A stretch of 64,000 nucleotides of DNA from Malaya genurostris. Taxonomy: Eukaryota; Arthropoda; Insecta; Diptera; Culicidae. Where the stretch lies: the NCBI RefSeq assembly GCF_030247185.1, contig NC_080572.1, positions 125,986,405-126,050,404 of the forward strand, given 5' to 3'. The notes below the pieces were generated by a model. The model had not been told where the DNA came from and ran no database searches. It saw only the letters and a program-made list of their open reading frames with translations. The position numbers were made by a program, and so were the translations under genes. Numbering within the stretch: position 1 is the first letter of the stretch; each line of letters opens with the position of its first letter. Below are positions 23,213 to 37,006 of this stretch, in pieces.

Positions 23213-23293
23213 ATTCAATAGTGTCACTATTTATGTACCATTAAATTAAATGGAATTAAATGGTACATAACACACTGGTGACACTATTGAAGT
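23213..23293. repeat. Short palindrome (hairpin)
   Basis: TTCAATAGTGTCAC and ATGTACCATT on the left are answered by AATGGTACAT and GTGACACTATTGAA on the right, around an AT-rich loop. Arms are about 30 bases with one small bulge. This may be a miniature foldback element or the ends of a deleted one. Confidence 0.65.
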
Positions 23294-23571
23294 TCATTCA
23301 GTTAGTTAGGGGTACACACAAAGATCTAGCCCCCCGACCAATTAATACGTGAAAGCTGATTGCGAGCTTAATTTTTTAATTCCTATCTAACTCACGTGTG
23401 ATTCAAACGTGGGAAATCGTAGTAGTTAAAAAAACAATTGTGTATTAATGAAGGGAATATTGTTATCATTCCGGAACGAAGTGTACTGTTTTGCAGGAAT
23501 GAGGCGAATGTCGAGAAGTGATAGTAGTGAGTTAAAAGGAATAACGACAGTGGTAGTTAAAAAAACGTGCC
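23294..23571. other. Anonymous DNA
   Basis: Unassigned. A motif GTAGTTAAAAAAAC occurs twice (about 23421 and 23553). No coding potential. Confidence 0.35.
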
Positions 23572-25124
23572 TAATCCACCTAGCAGTGAGATGATACCTT
23601 TTTTTATCAATATTTATGTGTATTTTGTATGAATATTCTTCGGTGTTTCAGTTTTTATGACATTATTTTAATGGCCGTCGTTTTAAACGGCTATTTGAGA
23701 TTTCAATCACTTACCCTGTAATGTCGAAACTGAAAATCTGATCGAATTTGAATCTAAACGTGTGACAATCGATTGAATATTCCGTGAGATGTCGAAGTAA
23801 GTTCCACTTTAGAGTTTACGGTTATTTACGGTACTTCCAGATCCGGTATTCAGGAACCAGCATAGCCCAAACCGATTCGTAAGCCATGAATTGACTTGCC
23901 GAATAAATTGCAATAATTTTGAGTCCAACTTTAATGCTTTTAGGGATCGTCATTTTCTATATCGTTTGGAATTTTAAAAAATCATCTTGCTGTAATTCCA
24001 GAATTGGATAAAATTAATTATTTTAAGTTTAATTTAATTTGAATTTTTGTTTCTTAAATTCGATTTGGCTTTTATTGAGAAAACGATTGAGTTATGAGAA
24101 ACGATTCGTTACTGGAACCGGAATTCGAAAATCAGTGTAGCCGAAGTCAGATAAATTCACCTGAGTAGCTGTATAGTTAACATTTGTTTCAAAATATTTG
24201 AAAATCAGTGTAGACATCTTTGAGAAATCGTAGTGCGAATCAAATTTTTGGGTACCTTCCGAATCGAAAGCTGAATATCACTAAATCTGAAATAAGTTTA
24301 TTTGGTTATTGACTATCCAAATCTGCTAACCCGATAAACCTGATTAATTTATGTGAAATAGACATTTTTATACCAATCTCCGAAACCGGAAGTTATATCT
24401 GACTGAAAAGCAAGATGTTTTATAGGATCTTAAGACCTTTCATTTGAATTTATGTTGGTTCTTAGATTTCATTTGAATCTTAGATCGGTTCAACCATCTA
24501 CGAGAAAAATGAGCTACACAATTTTAATTTAGTTTTACATATCATCCAGAAGTCGGATCCAAACATAATTCAGAAACCTTGTTTAGGAGCATACGACTTT
24601 TCATATGTTGCCAAGAACGAACCGTGCTAAAATCGGTCCAAGGCCAAATGTCATGAAAAAGTCTGTACACAGTCTTTTTGGTACTTAGAAAAAATTGTAT
24701 GTAACAGTATTCAAAAAATCGTGTTTCACGTTGCTCCCAAGCATTTCTTTGTCATACAGCGCTCAAAACTCCTACTACTGGAATAAGGGGAAAAGTCGAT
24801 ATCTCCGTTGAAAATGCACGGATTTTGACAATCTATAGCTTGTTGGATAGCTATTACCGTGCGGAATCTAAGTCTGAAAATATATTCTGTTTTCAAGGTC
24901 AAGTGTGACAGATACTGTCAAAAATCTGAAAATTTAGACATAAAACTTCGTATAACTCAAAAAGTAAACATCCGATTTCAAAACACACACACACACACAC
25001 GGACATTTGTTCAGTTCGTCGAGCTGAATCGATTGGTATATGACATTTGGCCCTTCGGGCCTCGGAAAATTTTTCCAAAGTTTGAACGAATTCAATACCT
25101 ATTTTTTATATATATAAAAAAGGT
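23572..25124 (+). mobile_element. Non-autonomous dispersed element, copy 2 (long)
   Basis: Starts TAATCCACCTAGCAGTG and ends near ACCTATTTTTTATATATATAA then AAAAAGGT, parallel to 20202-21052 but longer and diverged. It contains the family motif AGACCTTTCATTTGAAT and a CGGTTCAACCATCTACGAGAAAA block, many GGAACCGG-like pieces, a CA run at 24983-25000 and a GGCCCTTCGGGCC palindrome at about 25051. No domain is encoded. The 99-codon frame at 24859-25158 crosses the CA run and is not gene-like. Confidence 0.55.
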
Positions 25125-26078
25125 AATAAATTACCACCGACTCGAGTCTGGATCCTGATAACATTTTTCCCGTAATTAGCAAATTCTGGGAAGTTATTAG
25201 ATTCCTGCAAAGATTTGCCTATTTCACATAAAATCGTTTTTGAAAATTCCTGTTTTGGAATTTGGAGGCGCGTATTCAGTTATTAACTAAAATCAAAAAT
25301 TTTTGCATAGGGTAACGGCTCCCTATTTCATCTGAGCTCCTATTTCCATCTCATCCCTTCACCTCATTACTTTGAACATGAATAATATTTTAAAACCTAC
25401 CTGAACCAAACTGTGAAATGTTTGAAAATGATTATAAAAACTATTGTCACACTTTCCTATTGAAAGAAATGGTTTTAAGTTCTTCGGTTATCGTTTTTTT
25501 CATTTAAAATAAACTCACTTTTCAATTCAGGACACATTTTCGTCTCAAGATTTACAGTTCGTCATGTTTCTGATTATCTACTAATCGATTCGTCTCAAAA
25601 CACGATCACTTATTCGCACAATTACACTACCATTGAATGCAGTATGACTTCATAATTAGTAATGTTCACTTGCTACTTGTTTAATTAACGATTTAATACT
25701 TCAAAAACTACCCGACAAACAATAAAAGTCTTTAAAAATATGAGATGAAAGTTTTTCACTTAGTTCACTTGATTGCGCTTTGTTTTCATCTCATTTGGTT
25801 TCGCAAAGTTGCCAAGTTATCTCATAATGTTACAAAACAAAAATTGTTTTTCTTCTTCAAAATCTCATCAAAAAGTATGTTTTTGGTATCCGTGACATTA
25901 GTTTAATTATATTATTGATATTATTATTTCAATAAAACTGTTTTGGCTTCGAATATTACCAGGAAGAGCATGTTAAATACTAATGAAATAACCATTGTGG
26001 CAAATCTAGTAGCACTGGTTTCATTCCGCTATACGTCAACATAACGCTGTGAAGTGTGTGTGTTTCATCGGCTGTGCA

Positions 26079-26600
26079 CAGAGATGCCAGATATTTTCAT
26101 AGAATATGTATTACGTTGCATAGAAACTCTATATCTGGTCTACTCTGTTTTCACTAATAAAATGATGTAAAATCTGTTTTCACTAATAAAATCTGTTAAC
26201 ATCATTTTATTAGTGAAAACAGATAGACCAGATATAGACTTTCTATGCAACGTAATGCATATTCTATGAAAATATCTGGCTTCAAATAGTTCAAATTGGT
26301 TCCAAATTTTAATATAAATGTTTGTCAGTGTTCATAATCAATTATCTACGTAAAAGATTTCCACTTTAACATGTGATTTGTCCGTTGATTAATAAACTTT
26401 TAAAGAATCACTGCAATTAAATACTAATAGATACTTAGAGAGAAAGTCTAATTTTTTATTTCTTTCTTTCTATGAACCTGTACAAATCTGTATTAAATTT
26501 AGGAAATCTTTACAAAATCGGTACTTTGATTTAAACCAGTATGCGAACGCAAAAATCTATACAATACATATAAATCTGTATAAATGGCATCTCTGGCTCT
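26079..26600. mobile_element. Nested MITE-like element with hairpin core
   Basis: Bounded by CAGAGATGCCAGAT on the left and GGCATCTCTGGCTC on the right, giving a short inverted pair (AGAGATGCC/GGCATCTCT). Similar GGCATCTCTGG or GATGCCAGG ends with AATCTGT-rich interiors occur near 30600 and 54578, so this is a small dispersed family. The left third is the palindrome described separately. Confidence 0.55.
26083..26284. repeat. Long near-perfect palindrome, ~85-bp arms
   Basis: GCCAGATATTTTCATAGAAT through CACTAATAAAATGATGT on the left is mirrored by ACATCATTTTATTAGTGAAA through ATGAAAATATCTGGC on the right, with only a few mismatches and a loop of about 30 bases. The loop itself contains another copy of the arm segment CTGTTTTCACTAATAAAAT. 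Transcripts of either strand would fold into a long hairpin. Confidence 0.85.
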
Positions 26601-27172
26601 ACACTTTGTAGGGCTAATGAATAAATAGTAACAATCACAGTTTTGTTTTTATTTAAAGTTCACCAAATTAACTTTTCAGTAAAATTTTAAATTTAAAGCG
26701 AAAGGTAACAGAAACGACTAAAAAATTTTTAAACGTTGGAATGATTTCAAACTGGTTCTAAAAATATCGTATATTGTCTCATAGTTTTTTAAGAAGAATT
26801 CTGACATTTTGAACCTGAGAGTGTAATAGTGGAATATTTCGTTTTGATTGCTGTCGCCATTGCTAATTTATAGGATGAATAAAGGATCAACGATAGGATG
26901 GATAAAAATCCATTGAGTTGAAATTAGGAGCAGAGTAGTGAACATTTCATAAGTGTTTTTTGTTGTTTTATGAACATTATTTAAATTTCCAAGGAATGTG
27001 AATCAAATCTCAATGTGGAGCAAGGCGAATGAAGCAGTAATATGAAATAGTTATAGTGATTTTAGTGGCTAAATCGAGGTTTGAAGGCGACGTCCTTACA
27101 AATGAGATGAAATAGGAAGCTCTTACCCTATTTTATTGCAAAAAAACTATTGTCACAAAACATCACAAATAT

Positions 27173-29364
<2,192 letters not shown>

Positions 29365-29600
29365 GATTTAAATTATCTCTCCACTGTAAAAATCGTTGTA
29401 CCAAACGAACAAAGCTCTTTTGAACTCGTTTAATTCTCGAGAGCTGATAAGGCCACCAAACTTTTGAAGCGATATCAAGAATGGGCGAACAAGTGAAATA
29501 CTATGCCTCCAAACAGAAAGGATCTTTGAAATCCTTAGAATTTTTTAGATTATCCGCAATTGACTGAATGCTTTGGAAATGATGATTGATTGATGTAAAT
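29365..29600 (-). pseudogene. LINE RT C-terminal relic
   Basis: The minus strand gives interrupted but recognisable text: FKDPFCLE-like, then a region equivalent to W-x-PYQLSRIKRVQKSFVR. This matches the post-RT region seen better preserved at 35308-35836. Several frameshifts and stops are present. Probably the same or a related jockey/CR1-group LINE family. Confidence 0.5.
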
Positions 29601-29846
29601 CGTAGATCCATTAATTATCCAATTGTATTAGTAAATCACTCACTTGGCAAACTCTAGGCAGGACTTAGCCAGGAATCCGTTGTCAAATTTAACAGAATTC
29701 AAAGTACAATGAAACGTAATCAGCTGGCATTTTGCCACATTTTTGATGAGTTTGTTTTTACGACGCAAATCAACGAAGAATTTTAGTAGATATCGTAGCA
29801 ACTGGCATCCTCCGTAATACAAACTTAGATACAATTTCATGTATTA

Positions 29847-30055
29847 TAGCCTGTTCGCACTATACCGGGACGGATCGTCCGGGACTGTCCGGGACGTTTT
29901 TTTTTTTATCATCGGCGATGACTGAGCTGCCGGCGTGTGTATGTATTGGAATCCCAGATCCGGGATAAAATCCATTTGGTAGCCGCTGATATTCCTCGCC
30001 GAGTTTTTTCCAGCGCCGACGGTGCGAAAAACTCCGGTATAGTGCGAACAGGCTA
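29847..30055. mobile_element. 209-bp MITE with TTA target duplication
   Basis: Perfect inverted termini TAGCCTGTTCGCACTATACC(GG) at both ends, 22 bases. TTA duplications lie immediately outside (29844-29846 and 30056-30058). A TTA target and short compact structure are typical of PIF/Harbinger-derived MITEs. It is GC-rich compared with its surroundings and carries no gene. Open frames across it are incidental. Confidence 0.9.
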
Positions 30056-30058
30056 TTA

Positions 30059-30610
30059 GGGAAAGATGTTCGGTTGCCGGCACCCCACCGTAACTTTTGA
30101 CAGAAACCAGATAGCGTCAATCCGACAAATGTCATGTGTGTGTATGTGTAATAGCAGCACGTTCTTTTTGTGCCGAATACAAAAGCAAACAGACGCTTGT
30201 ACTTTTTGCTGCGCCTTAAACAATATTTATGAGGTGAAATTGATCTATTTCGTGATTAAAGACCGGATGCTATCAAAATTTTCGCAACCAAAGTTTTTTT
30301 TTGTCATTTTTAAAATGTCTATCGATTTCGGTTACCGGTATCCCAAAACGTTCGGTTACCGGTACCCCATTTTTGTCGACAAATCGCGAAAAATTGTCAG
30401 TGATATGCTGAGATACCAAGTCTGCAAATTTGTCTGTAAATTATCAAATTTCTTAGTTAAAATGTAAACCTTTTTTCGTCTAAAGACTTTTTACAGACTT
30501 TTGAAACTTCGATTGTGTGCAGACATTCGTCAAAAATTACAGTCTTTTGAAAATTGGCCCGATTTTTTCGTTTTTGATTGCTAAAATTATTTTATTACCT
30601 GGCATCTCTG
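30059..30610. other. Repeat-derived DNA with duplicated CGGTTACCGGTA motif
   Basis: TTCGGTTACCGGTA-CCC occurs twice at about 30327 and 30351, and a related TTCGGTTGCCGGCACCCC lies at 30069. The right end at about 30598 reads CTGGCATCTCTGG after an AGACTTTTTACAGACTTTTG-like interior, resembling the ends of the family at 26079-26600 and 54578. The 133-codon frame at 30066-30467 shows no domain. Confidence 0.4.
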
Positions 30611-31320
30611 GTGATATGCAACACGTGGACAACTTGACGGCTTCAATACAAAGTAAAAACTGTAAAGTGGTTATCTGGTTCTGTTAGCCATGGTGACTTT
30701 AAACAAATCGTCCAAGTCAAGGAAAATGAACTTTAATGCACTGATTAATGACATTAAACGTTGCCTAGTGGATAAGAAATACAATACAATACATTCGACT
30801 GCAGTAACGTATTCAATTCCGCGAAGCCGGTGGAAGACCGGCCTAATCAACACCCAAGGCGCCATCCACCATCCAAATTATTGGCCAAGAGAGCCAAGGA
30901 GAAATTACCATCAGACAATGAAGACTTTTGTCCAAAACGCCTCCAATTTGTTACAACTGATCATCCTGGTATAAATCCATGGTGATTAAAAGAAAAGTCA
31001 TTCCTTGCTTGATCTAATATGGCTCCACTGACAATAAGCTCGAAAGGTTTTGATAAAGCAAAGAGTACTGGTGGTACTACGATAATTTGCAACGTTTAAC
31101 TAATCGCTATTCTGGAATATGGGAAGGATATACAATTTCTTTCATATGCGTTTAAATTGTAAACAAGGTTATTTTTAGATATTGGAATATAGTTCCAACA
31201 CCAGATGAGAAAATAGTGAGTTTGGATATTTCAAAACGTTTAACAAACGAAACGAGATGTTCTTCTTTATTATATTTTCCTTCCGATTAATTGTGGAATA
31301 TAATTTCATTCAAATGGCTG
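30611..31320. other. Anonymous DNA with a weak HTH-like frame
   Basis: A 94-codon frame at 30690-30974 begins MVTLNKSSKSRKMNF and contains STAVTYSIPRSRW, faintly like the HTH of pogo/jerky-type proteins. No catalytic domain follows and the match is too weak to call. The rest is anonymous. Confidence 0.25.
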
Positions 31321-31327
31321 CCTCGGC

Positions 31328-31525
31328 TCAGTTTTTTAGTACATTTTCGATTGTATGCAGCTTTATTTCAGCTATGGCTGCACGAATGTTGTGCTTCAAG
31401 GCTTGAATTGTCCACATAACACTTATCTTTGACACTTTTTTTCGCACACATTCCACAACATTACCATGATTTTCAAAGTAAAACTGCACTATTTTCACGC
31501 GTTTCTCAAGCGTATACAAAACCAT
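31328..31525 (-). pseudogene. Internally deleted Tc1/mariner-like transposase relic
   Basis: A 65-codon frame starts MVLYTLEKRVKIVQFYFENHG, the standard opening of an insect transposase-associated HTH family, and ends RAAIAEIKLHTIENVLKN, which is the standard C-terminus of the same proteins. The entire DNA-binding remainder and catalytic core are missing, so two ends have been joined by deletion. A possible terminal sequence CAGGGTCCGCTATCTAAC lies at about 31617-31636 on the minus strand. The opposite terminus was not found. Confidence 0.6.
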
Positions 31526-31854
31526 TTACGTTCAGCGGAAGGATAAAACTAAGTTTCTGTCAAATCAGAAGTGACATTAAGATTACCAATGTCGAAATAA
31601 CCGCTAGTAAAAAAAAATGTTAGATAGCGGACCCTGTATGAGATGAATAGTGGAACTGAGCTGGACAAAAGAACATTTGCTCTACATTTCTTACAAAGCC
31701 CTATTATGGAAATATTCATCGGACTGACTAGGCGGATAGGACTAGAAAGAAAACAACTAACATTCAACAGCAAAATTAATTTAGCAATTAATATTTCGAT
31801 TAAAATTTATTAATCCAATGTATCGCCAGAAATGAACTACTCAGAAACATCAAA

Positions 31855-32520
31855 CACGAAATGCAAGTGAATGCAATTTATACTGATCTTAATGCTACTT
31901 TCGATCAAATTGACCATGAGATTCTACTAGCAAAATTGTCTAAGCTAGGAGTTTCTAAACATATTACTAGTTAACTGAGATCATACTTGACTGGCAGATC
32001 TCTACGAATTATGCTTGGTTGAACAAAATCCTCAAGTTTCACTAACTCATCCGGAGTACCTCAAGGGGAGGAAGTTAGTTCCGCGGTTGTTCATTTTATC
32101 TTTCAACGACATATTACAACTTCAATGACCTTCCTCGTTCGACCTATTGGTGACTGCGTTTGTCTTCCAGCAGTACTGGATGAGTTCGTCGACTGGTGTC
32201 ATCGAAACAAGCTGACAGTGAGTGTTTCCAAATGCATGGTCAAGTCCTATCACCGTATCAAATAGCCAATGAAATTCATCAATTGTGTTATTCTACAAAG
32301 AACTCACCAATTTAGTGACTTGGGTGTGGGTGACTACTTGATCATAAGCTCACGTTCAATTAGCATCGATCTGCAGTAATCGCAAAAGCTCATCGACCAT
32401 TAGGGTTTATCACTAAGATATCAAGAATTTCTCTAGTCCTTACTGTTTGAAAGCTCCTCACTTCTCACTCGTTCGGTTGATACAGGAGAATGTTTCAATC
32501 CTTTAGCATTTTGAATTTGG
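31855..32520 (+). pseudogene. Degenerate LINE reverse transcriptase (jockey/CR1-like)
   Basis: Readable segments in order: NAIYTDLNATFDQIDHEILL (RT motif with catalytic Asp), LRSYLTGRSLRI, SSGVPQG, then FVDWCHRNKLTVSVSKC, a DLGV segment and KAHRPLGFITKISRIS. The YADD region between PQG and DWCHRN is lost. Multiple stops and frameshifts are present. Long dead. Confidence 0.75.
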
Positions 32521-32606
32521 AGTAGTATAAAAGCTCATGCTTAATATGGAAGTTCATTAACGACAAAAGCTATTGAATGGGAAAGCTTCAACCTATTGTC
32601 ATCGTA

Positions 32607-34727
32607 AGGTGAAATGTAGCGTCATAAAATGCGCGCAAAATTTTATCCGCTTCAGTTGAACGAACCGTCAAACAAAGCGTACCAAGAAAAACGGACACAT
32701 AGAAACAAGAACCTTTTTCAATGATTGAGCACAGTGGGCTTACCTCTCGTTATATTGGCTTGTAAAAAAGACTGAACTTAATGGATTTTTGAATTCTTCA
32801 CACTTTGAATATATGCTAATTCAATCATTATTGTTACTGATTACTCTTACAGTAGAGCTATAAATCATGAGTAATTATGAATGATTAACATGAGGTTATA
32901 TGTATATGGATTGACTAACTTGCTAAACATGTATATGCCTGAGTTTAGTAGCAAGCATGGATTCTCCTTCAAAAGAACGATTGAAGACAAAAGAACATTC
33001 AAGTATTTTCGATATCCTTGCCAGTCGTTCACCAGGCCCTTCCCGCCGATGAGATAGAATTTACGTAAAAGTATTCACCATTAACTTTTTTTCGGAAGCG
33101 ACTTTCGGAATTATATAGCATGATGGCCCTTATTACCGGTATCAGTACACGGTGAAAACCAAGTGAAGTGATTGTGACCCTTATTATCGGTATCACTTCA
33201 CGGTGAAAATCGAGTGAAGTGAATTTAGGTCCTTAGTACGGAAGTCACTTCAAAGACAAAAGTAATTATTTGGATGAACTTGATGTCATTCTGAATATCA
33301 CGTCATCAACATTTCGTGAAAAAATGAGTTTTTTCCACTACAGTGATCACTTCACTATGCGTGATACTGGTAATAGGGAAAATCAAGTGAAGTGACATGT
33401 AAGTGAGGTGAATGTGAAAGTGGAAGTTAGAACGGTAATAAGGGCCGATGAGTCTAGAAATGTCTGTTTCAACGATAACGAACCGAAGACCAAACAGCCT
33501 CTGGCCTCCGGTGCCAGAAATCATCAATAGGTTAATAATTTCTTAGATTACATTATTGGAATACATTTCAATTATAACTAATAGTACATCATACCATGCA
33601 GTTAAAATTATTTAGTGAATCTTTTCTCAAGCACATATTTGGGGCACGAAATTAAATATAAAGTTATTTCGTAGTTCCTTATTATTCAATCGATTTTGAA
33701 AGCAAAATCAAGCGTTGATTCATTGTATTCATAATAATTGAAAAACCAATGAATTCCAACAAGTTTTCCATGCTGACTGGCTCGAAGCTGACCCTCAAAG
33801 TTTATCACTTTGTTTGTATATCAGGTTAATGAACGATAATACTTGGCTTGTATTCATTTCATTCAGTAGCTTGTCAACACAGAAAGAAAAGATGAAACTT
33901 ACACGACATGTAAACCAATCTTACTATTAAACAGACATTAGTTGAAACGAAAATCTGATTTAAAACCATGATTGATGTAAAATTACATTGAAATACATTC
34001 ACTTTTTCATCGAACAAGATTGTATATTTACAAATCGCTTAGTTTTGTAATGTAACATTCCATTCAATTACCTGCTCCAAATATGTGCATGAAAATAAAT
34101 GTAAATTCACAAAATATTTTTATCTGTGAATGTTGAAGTTTTAGTTCTGCTATAAAATTGCTACAATCTAAAATAATACCTGTTTTACGATATTACACAG
34201 CCAAGAATCATTGCTTCAGCAACATCAATGCATTGAACTCAACAGAGTTGGACATTATTAGCATTATAAATGACAGCTACTTAGAAAATAAACGATTTCT
34301 TAAAATACTCATTTTATTGAATTCAACTCGTTCAACACAAAACCCAATACTGCATAAATTCGCGTCATTATTTGATATGTAATTTTTGCTAACGATATAA
34401 TGCAACCGTGCCCACCGTGCATTTCTCACACCACCTCAGTACGAAAGCGCGCAAGCAATAAAAAAAATGCAGAAAAGTTTATGTAAACTTTTTCAATTTT
34501 CGGTTGTTTCAGCTAAAATTTTATAATTTTGAGTTGCATTTTCAGATTCTGAAATTCTGCTACAAACACTACTTTTCAGTTCTAAAATCATCTCCGTGGA
34601 ACGGAACAGTAACCGTTTATACATTTCAAAACCCAATTACGGCTCGGCAGAGCAAAATTTCAAAATTCTAAGAATACTTAGTTATGATACATTTGATTTC
34701 GAAAACTTAAGTGTTTTTGGTTTTTCG
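32607..34727 (-). mobile_element. Repeat X, partial inverted copy
   Basis: Left end AGGTGAAATGTAGCG followed by TCATAAAATGCGCGCAAAAT is the inverse of 55821-55880. From 32674 the sequence follows the inverse of 53746 down to about 52395 and ends near GGTTTTTCG at 34727. Compared with X at 52357-55880 it lacks the far terminus, lacks the 2.06-kb insertion at 53755-55812, and has an extra 322-bp MITE (33125-33446). No transposase was found in either copy, so the class is unknown. Confidence 0.75.
33125..33446. mobile_element. 322-bp MITE with 3-bp GAT duplication
   Basis: Inverted ends GGCCCTTATTACCG/CGGTAATAAGGGCC. Flanking GAT lies on both sides (33122-33124 and 33447-33449). The paralogous locus at 53294-53296 (inverse) has a single GAT and no insertion, so boundaries and duplication are fixed by direct comparison. 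The interior has a ~50-bp tandem repeat built from CCCTTATTA-CGGTATCA and CACGGTGAAAA-CGAGTGAAGTGA. It fits the mosquito m3bp / Harbinger-like MITE class. Confidence 0.92.
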
Positions 34728-35120
34728 GTTTCGTCATGGCTCCTTCTTCGTACCTCGCTTTCATCGTACTACCTTGAGATATTACGAGCCGTTTACATAA
34801 TTGATTGCAGCTTTACATCTGTAGAAGAAGTTTGCACAACTTTTATTTATTTATTTTGTGTTTTATCATCCGACTTATGTCTTAATGATTTTCTAATAAC
34901 TATTGACAGGGAAAAACCCGTGTTGTACACGAGTTGGTGTACAATGTGCCATTCTCAAATAGGCACAAAACCTGTCTTTTTTCAAAAATTCACATTCAAA
35001 AACAATTATAAAACAGTCAGATACAAATTACATTGAAAAACTTAGACAAATGATAAAATAATTAGCCTCATAATTTATCTACAGTACAGGTGTGTTGGAT
35101 TGCCATAGATTTCATCGCAT
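34728..35120. other. Anonymous DNA, possibly LINE 3' UTR
   Basis: Between the end of repeat X copy 1 and the LINE relic on the minus strand. It could be that LINE's 3' untranslated region. No poly(A)/poly(T) boundary or duplication was identified. The 146-codon frame at 34596-35036 starts inside repeat X and has no domain. Confidence 0.35.
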
Positions 35121-35128
35121 TTCCTGTA

Positions 35129-35890
35129 TCAGGCGATTGTCGAAAAGTCTGACAGGTTCGTTGAACTCAAATAAATGAAAGAACTCGTTGAAAGAGGAAC
35201 ACATTGACCGAAACGGGGAATTCCTTTGAAACTCCGATCTTTCTGTAGGCCGATGAAAGAAACCCGGTCTAGTATGTTACGAAGAGAACGAGCTTGAACA
35301 CTAGCATTTAACTGCGCCAAAAGATGTCAATCTCAGGTGTTAATATTTTCGCTGCAAATACTGCCTTTGCAATCTTCCTTCTTTTCTCGAGCGTATTTAG
35401 ACCTAATAATCGGCAGCGTGCTTCATATGGAGGCGAGTTCAATGGGTTCGTCCAACGTAGGCTTCTTAGGACATACCAAACAAATTTGCGTTGCACACTT
35501 TCGATCCTGTTAATCCAGTTCTGATGGTATGGTGCCCAAATCACAACTGAAGACTCCAACTGCGAACGAAGCACAGTATAATGATCGAAGACAGAGTGGA
35601 TCATCAAATCCTCTGGCAATTTTAAATATTAAGCCTAGTTGTCTGTTGGCTTTTTCTACTATCATAGACTGATGGATTCGAAAAGAGAGTTTTGAATCAA
35701 GTAATATACCGAGATCTTTCACACATTCAACTCTATCTAATACATGATTTCCGATGATGTAGTTGAAGGTAAACACCTCACGGCTTGTTTTATGATGGAA
35801 TGAAATCACAACACATTTTTCATTGCTCACTGTCATGTGATTATCGGTACACCATTCGATAAAACGAGATAATCGTGATTGAAGCAGATA
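35129..35890 (-). pseudogene. LINE RT C-terminal region (jockey/CR1-like)
   Basis: Two overlapping minus-strand frames (35510-35836 and 35308-35619) together cover the end of RT. The first has KCVVISFHHKT, VECVKDLGILLDSKLSF and ANRQLGLIFKIARGFDDPLC. The second has VVIWAPYHQNWINRIESVQR, KFVWYVLRSL and the distal RRLLGL-type helix region. They are joined by a frameshift near 35550-35600. The 5' part is missing. The same family supplies the relics at 29365-29600 and perhaps 31855-32520. Confidence 0.75.
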
Positions 35891-37006
35891 GCAATCCGCT
35901 AGACTTTTTACAAGGTGGTATAAACCAAAAAAGGTAAAATATAGTTACACACGTTTCTCAGAGATGACGTGCCCGATTTTCACAAACTTACACATTCTGA
36001 GTGCATCCGAACTCTTCAAGTTATTCTTTTTTTAATCGAAGAAAAGCTGAAACGTTCACATTCACGCTCAATAGCTGTAAAAAACAAACTGGACATTCAA
36101 TATAGCCAAAATTGTCAACATAAGTGAAAGTCATAAGTACCTACAGAACGCCACCAAAGATCAAAAATCGAACATACGTATTCCGCGATACATTTTGAAC
36201 AAACCTCGTATCTTCGCTTCGGCTCTAAGAAGTAGTATCATAGTAAAATTTGTTCGACAAGTGTGCAATACTGCTGTTATAATGACGCAAAAATTTAAGG
36301 CGAATGCACAAATTTTCATGTTAGCATTTGAGCCAATGCATCCAATAGAGACAGTAAATCTCACTCTAACTAATGAATTTTGTATAACATCTCTAATGAT
36401 GAAACTGAGATGAATGAAGTGTATCGTTTACCTTATTAAACGTTATTGCGACATAATGTAAGTTATCGTTCTCGTTTACAAAGCTTGTTGTTTGCTCAAA
36501 GTCCTCAAAATTTGATATTAGTCACAATATCAATAAACCATGTTTTTGGAAGAGAGACAATTTTATTCATATTTTTTTCCATAATCTAAGATTGAGTTGC
36601 GTGCCTCTGCATGTAAAACATTTTACTTGCTATTCAAATTATACTGCAAGCTCTGTTTTCGAATCCACCCAGGTAAATAATATCAACATTTGAATCACGT
36701 ATTACCGCATTCACTTTATTTTTCCGCCTGTGTGATTTTACAATATTGCATGACATGGTAATTTTTTTTTCATTCATTCATTCATCTTTTATATGCTAAA
36801 TGTTCGAGAACGAGAAGCCGCATAACAACAGACAATTTGCGTGTACAATATATGCATTCAAAGCATACACAATCTTCAAATATTTTCCTACCTCCCAGCT
36901 ACTGTGGGATGAGCCTAAATAAGGAATGTACGTTTCGAATGTTCATATCTCCCACACCTGCATTCGAATATCGTTGATCTCATAAATCGATATAGATATC
37001 CTTTAC
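35891..37006. other. Anonymous AT-rich DNA
   Basis: No recognised gene or element. Short open frames at 36161-36413 on both strands are mutual shadows without domains. Confidence 0.35.

Larger units (their letters stand above)
25310..27128. mobile_element. 1.8-kb TIR element, TA target
   Basis: Left end GGGTAACGGCTCCCTATTTC and right end (read inward on the minus strand) GGGTAAGAGCTTCCTATTTC match over about 24 bases with few differences. Both are flanked by TA (25308-25309 and 27129-27130). This fits a non-autonomous Tc1/mariner- or pogo-like transposon. No transposase is left inside. It contains a nested element at about 26083-26600. The interior repeats ATGAGATGAAA-like words related to its own ends. 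Confidence 0.7.

Noticed and set aside
30066..30467. 133-codon frame considered as a gene
   Set aside because: It begins directly after the MITE at 29847-30055, crosses duplicated CGGTTACCGGTA repeat words and has no domain.
30690..30974. Possible pogo/jerky HTH protein
   Set aside because: Only a faint motif match (STAVTYSIPRSRW) with no catalytic domain downstream; too weak to call.
34596..35036. 146-codon frame considered as a gene
   Set aside because: Its first part is repeat X sequence also found inverted at 52395-52530, and the rest is AT-rich without a domain.
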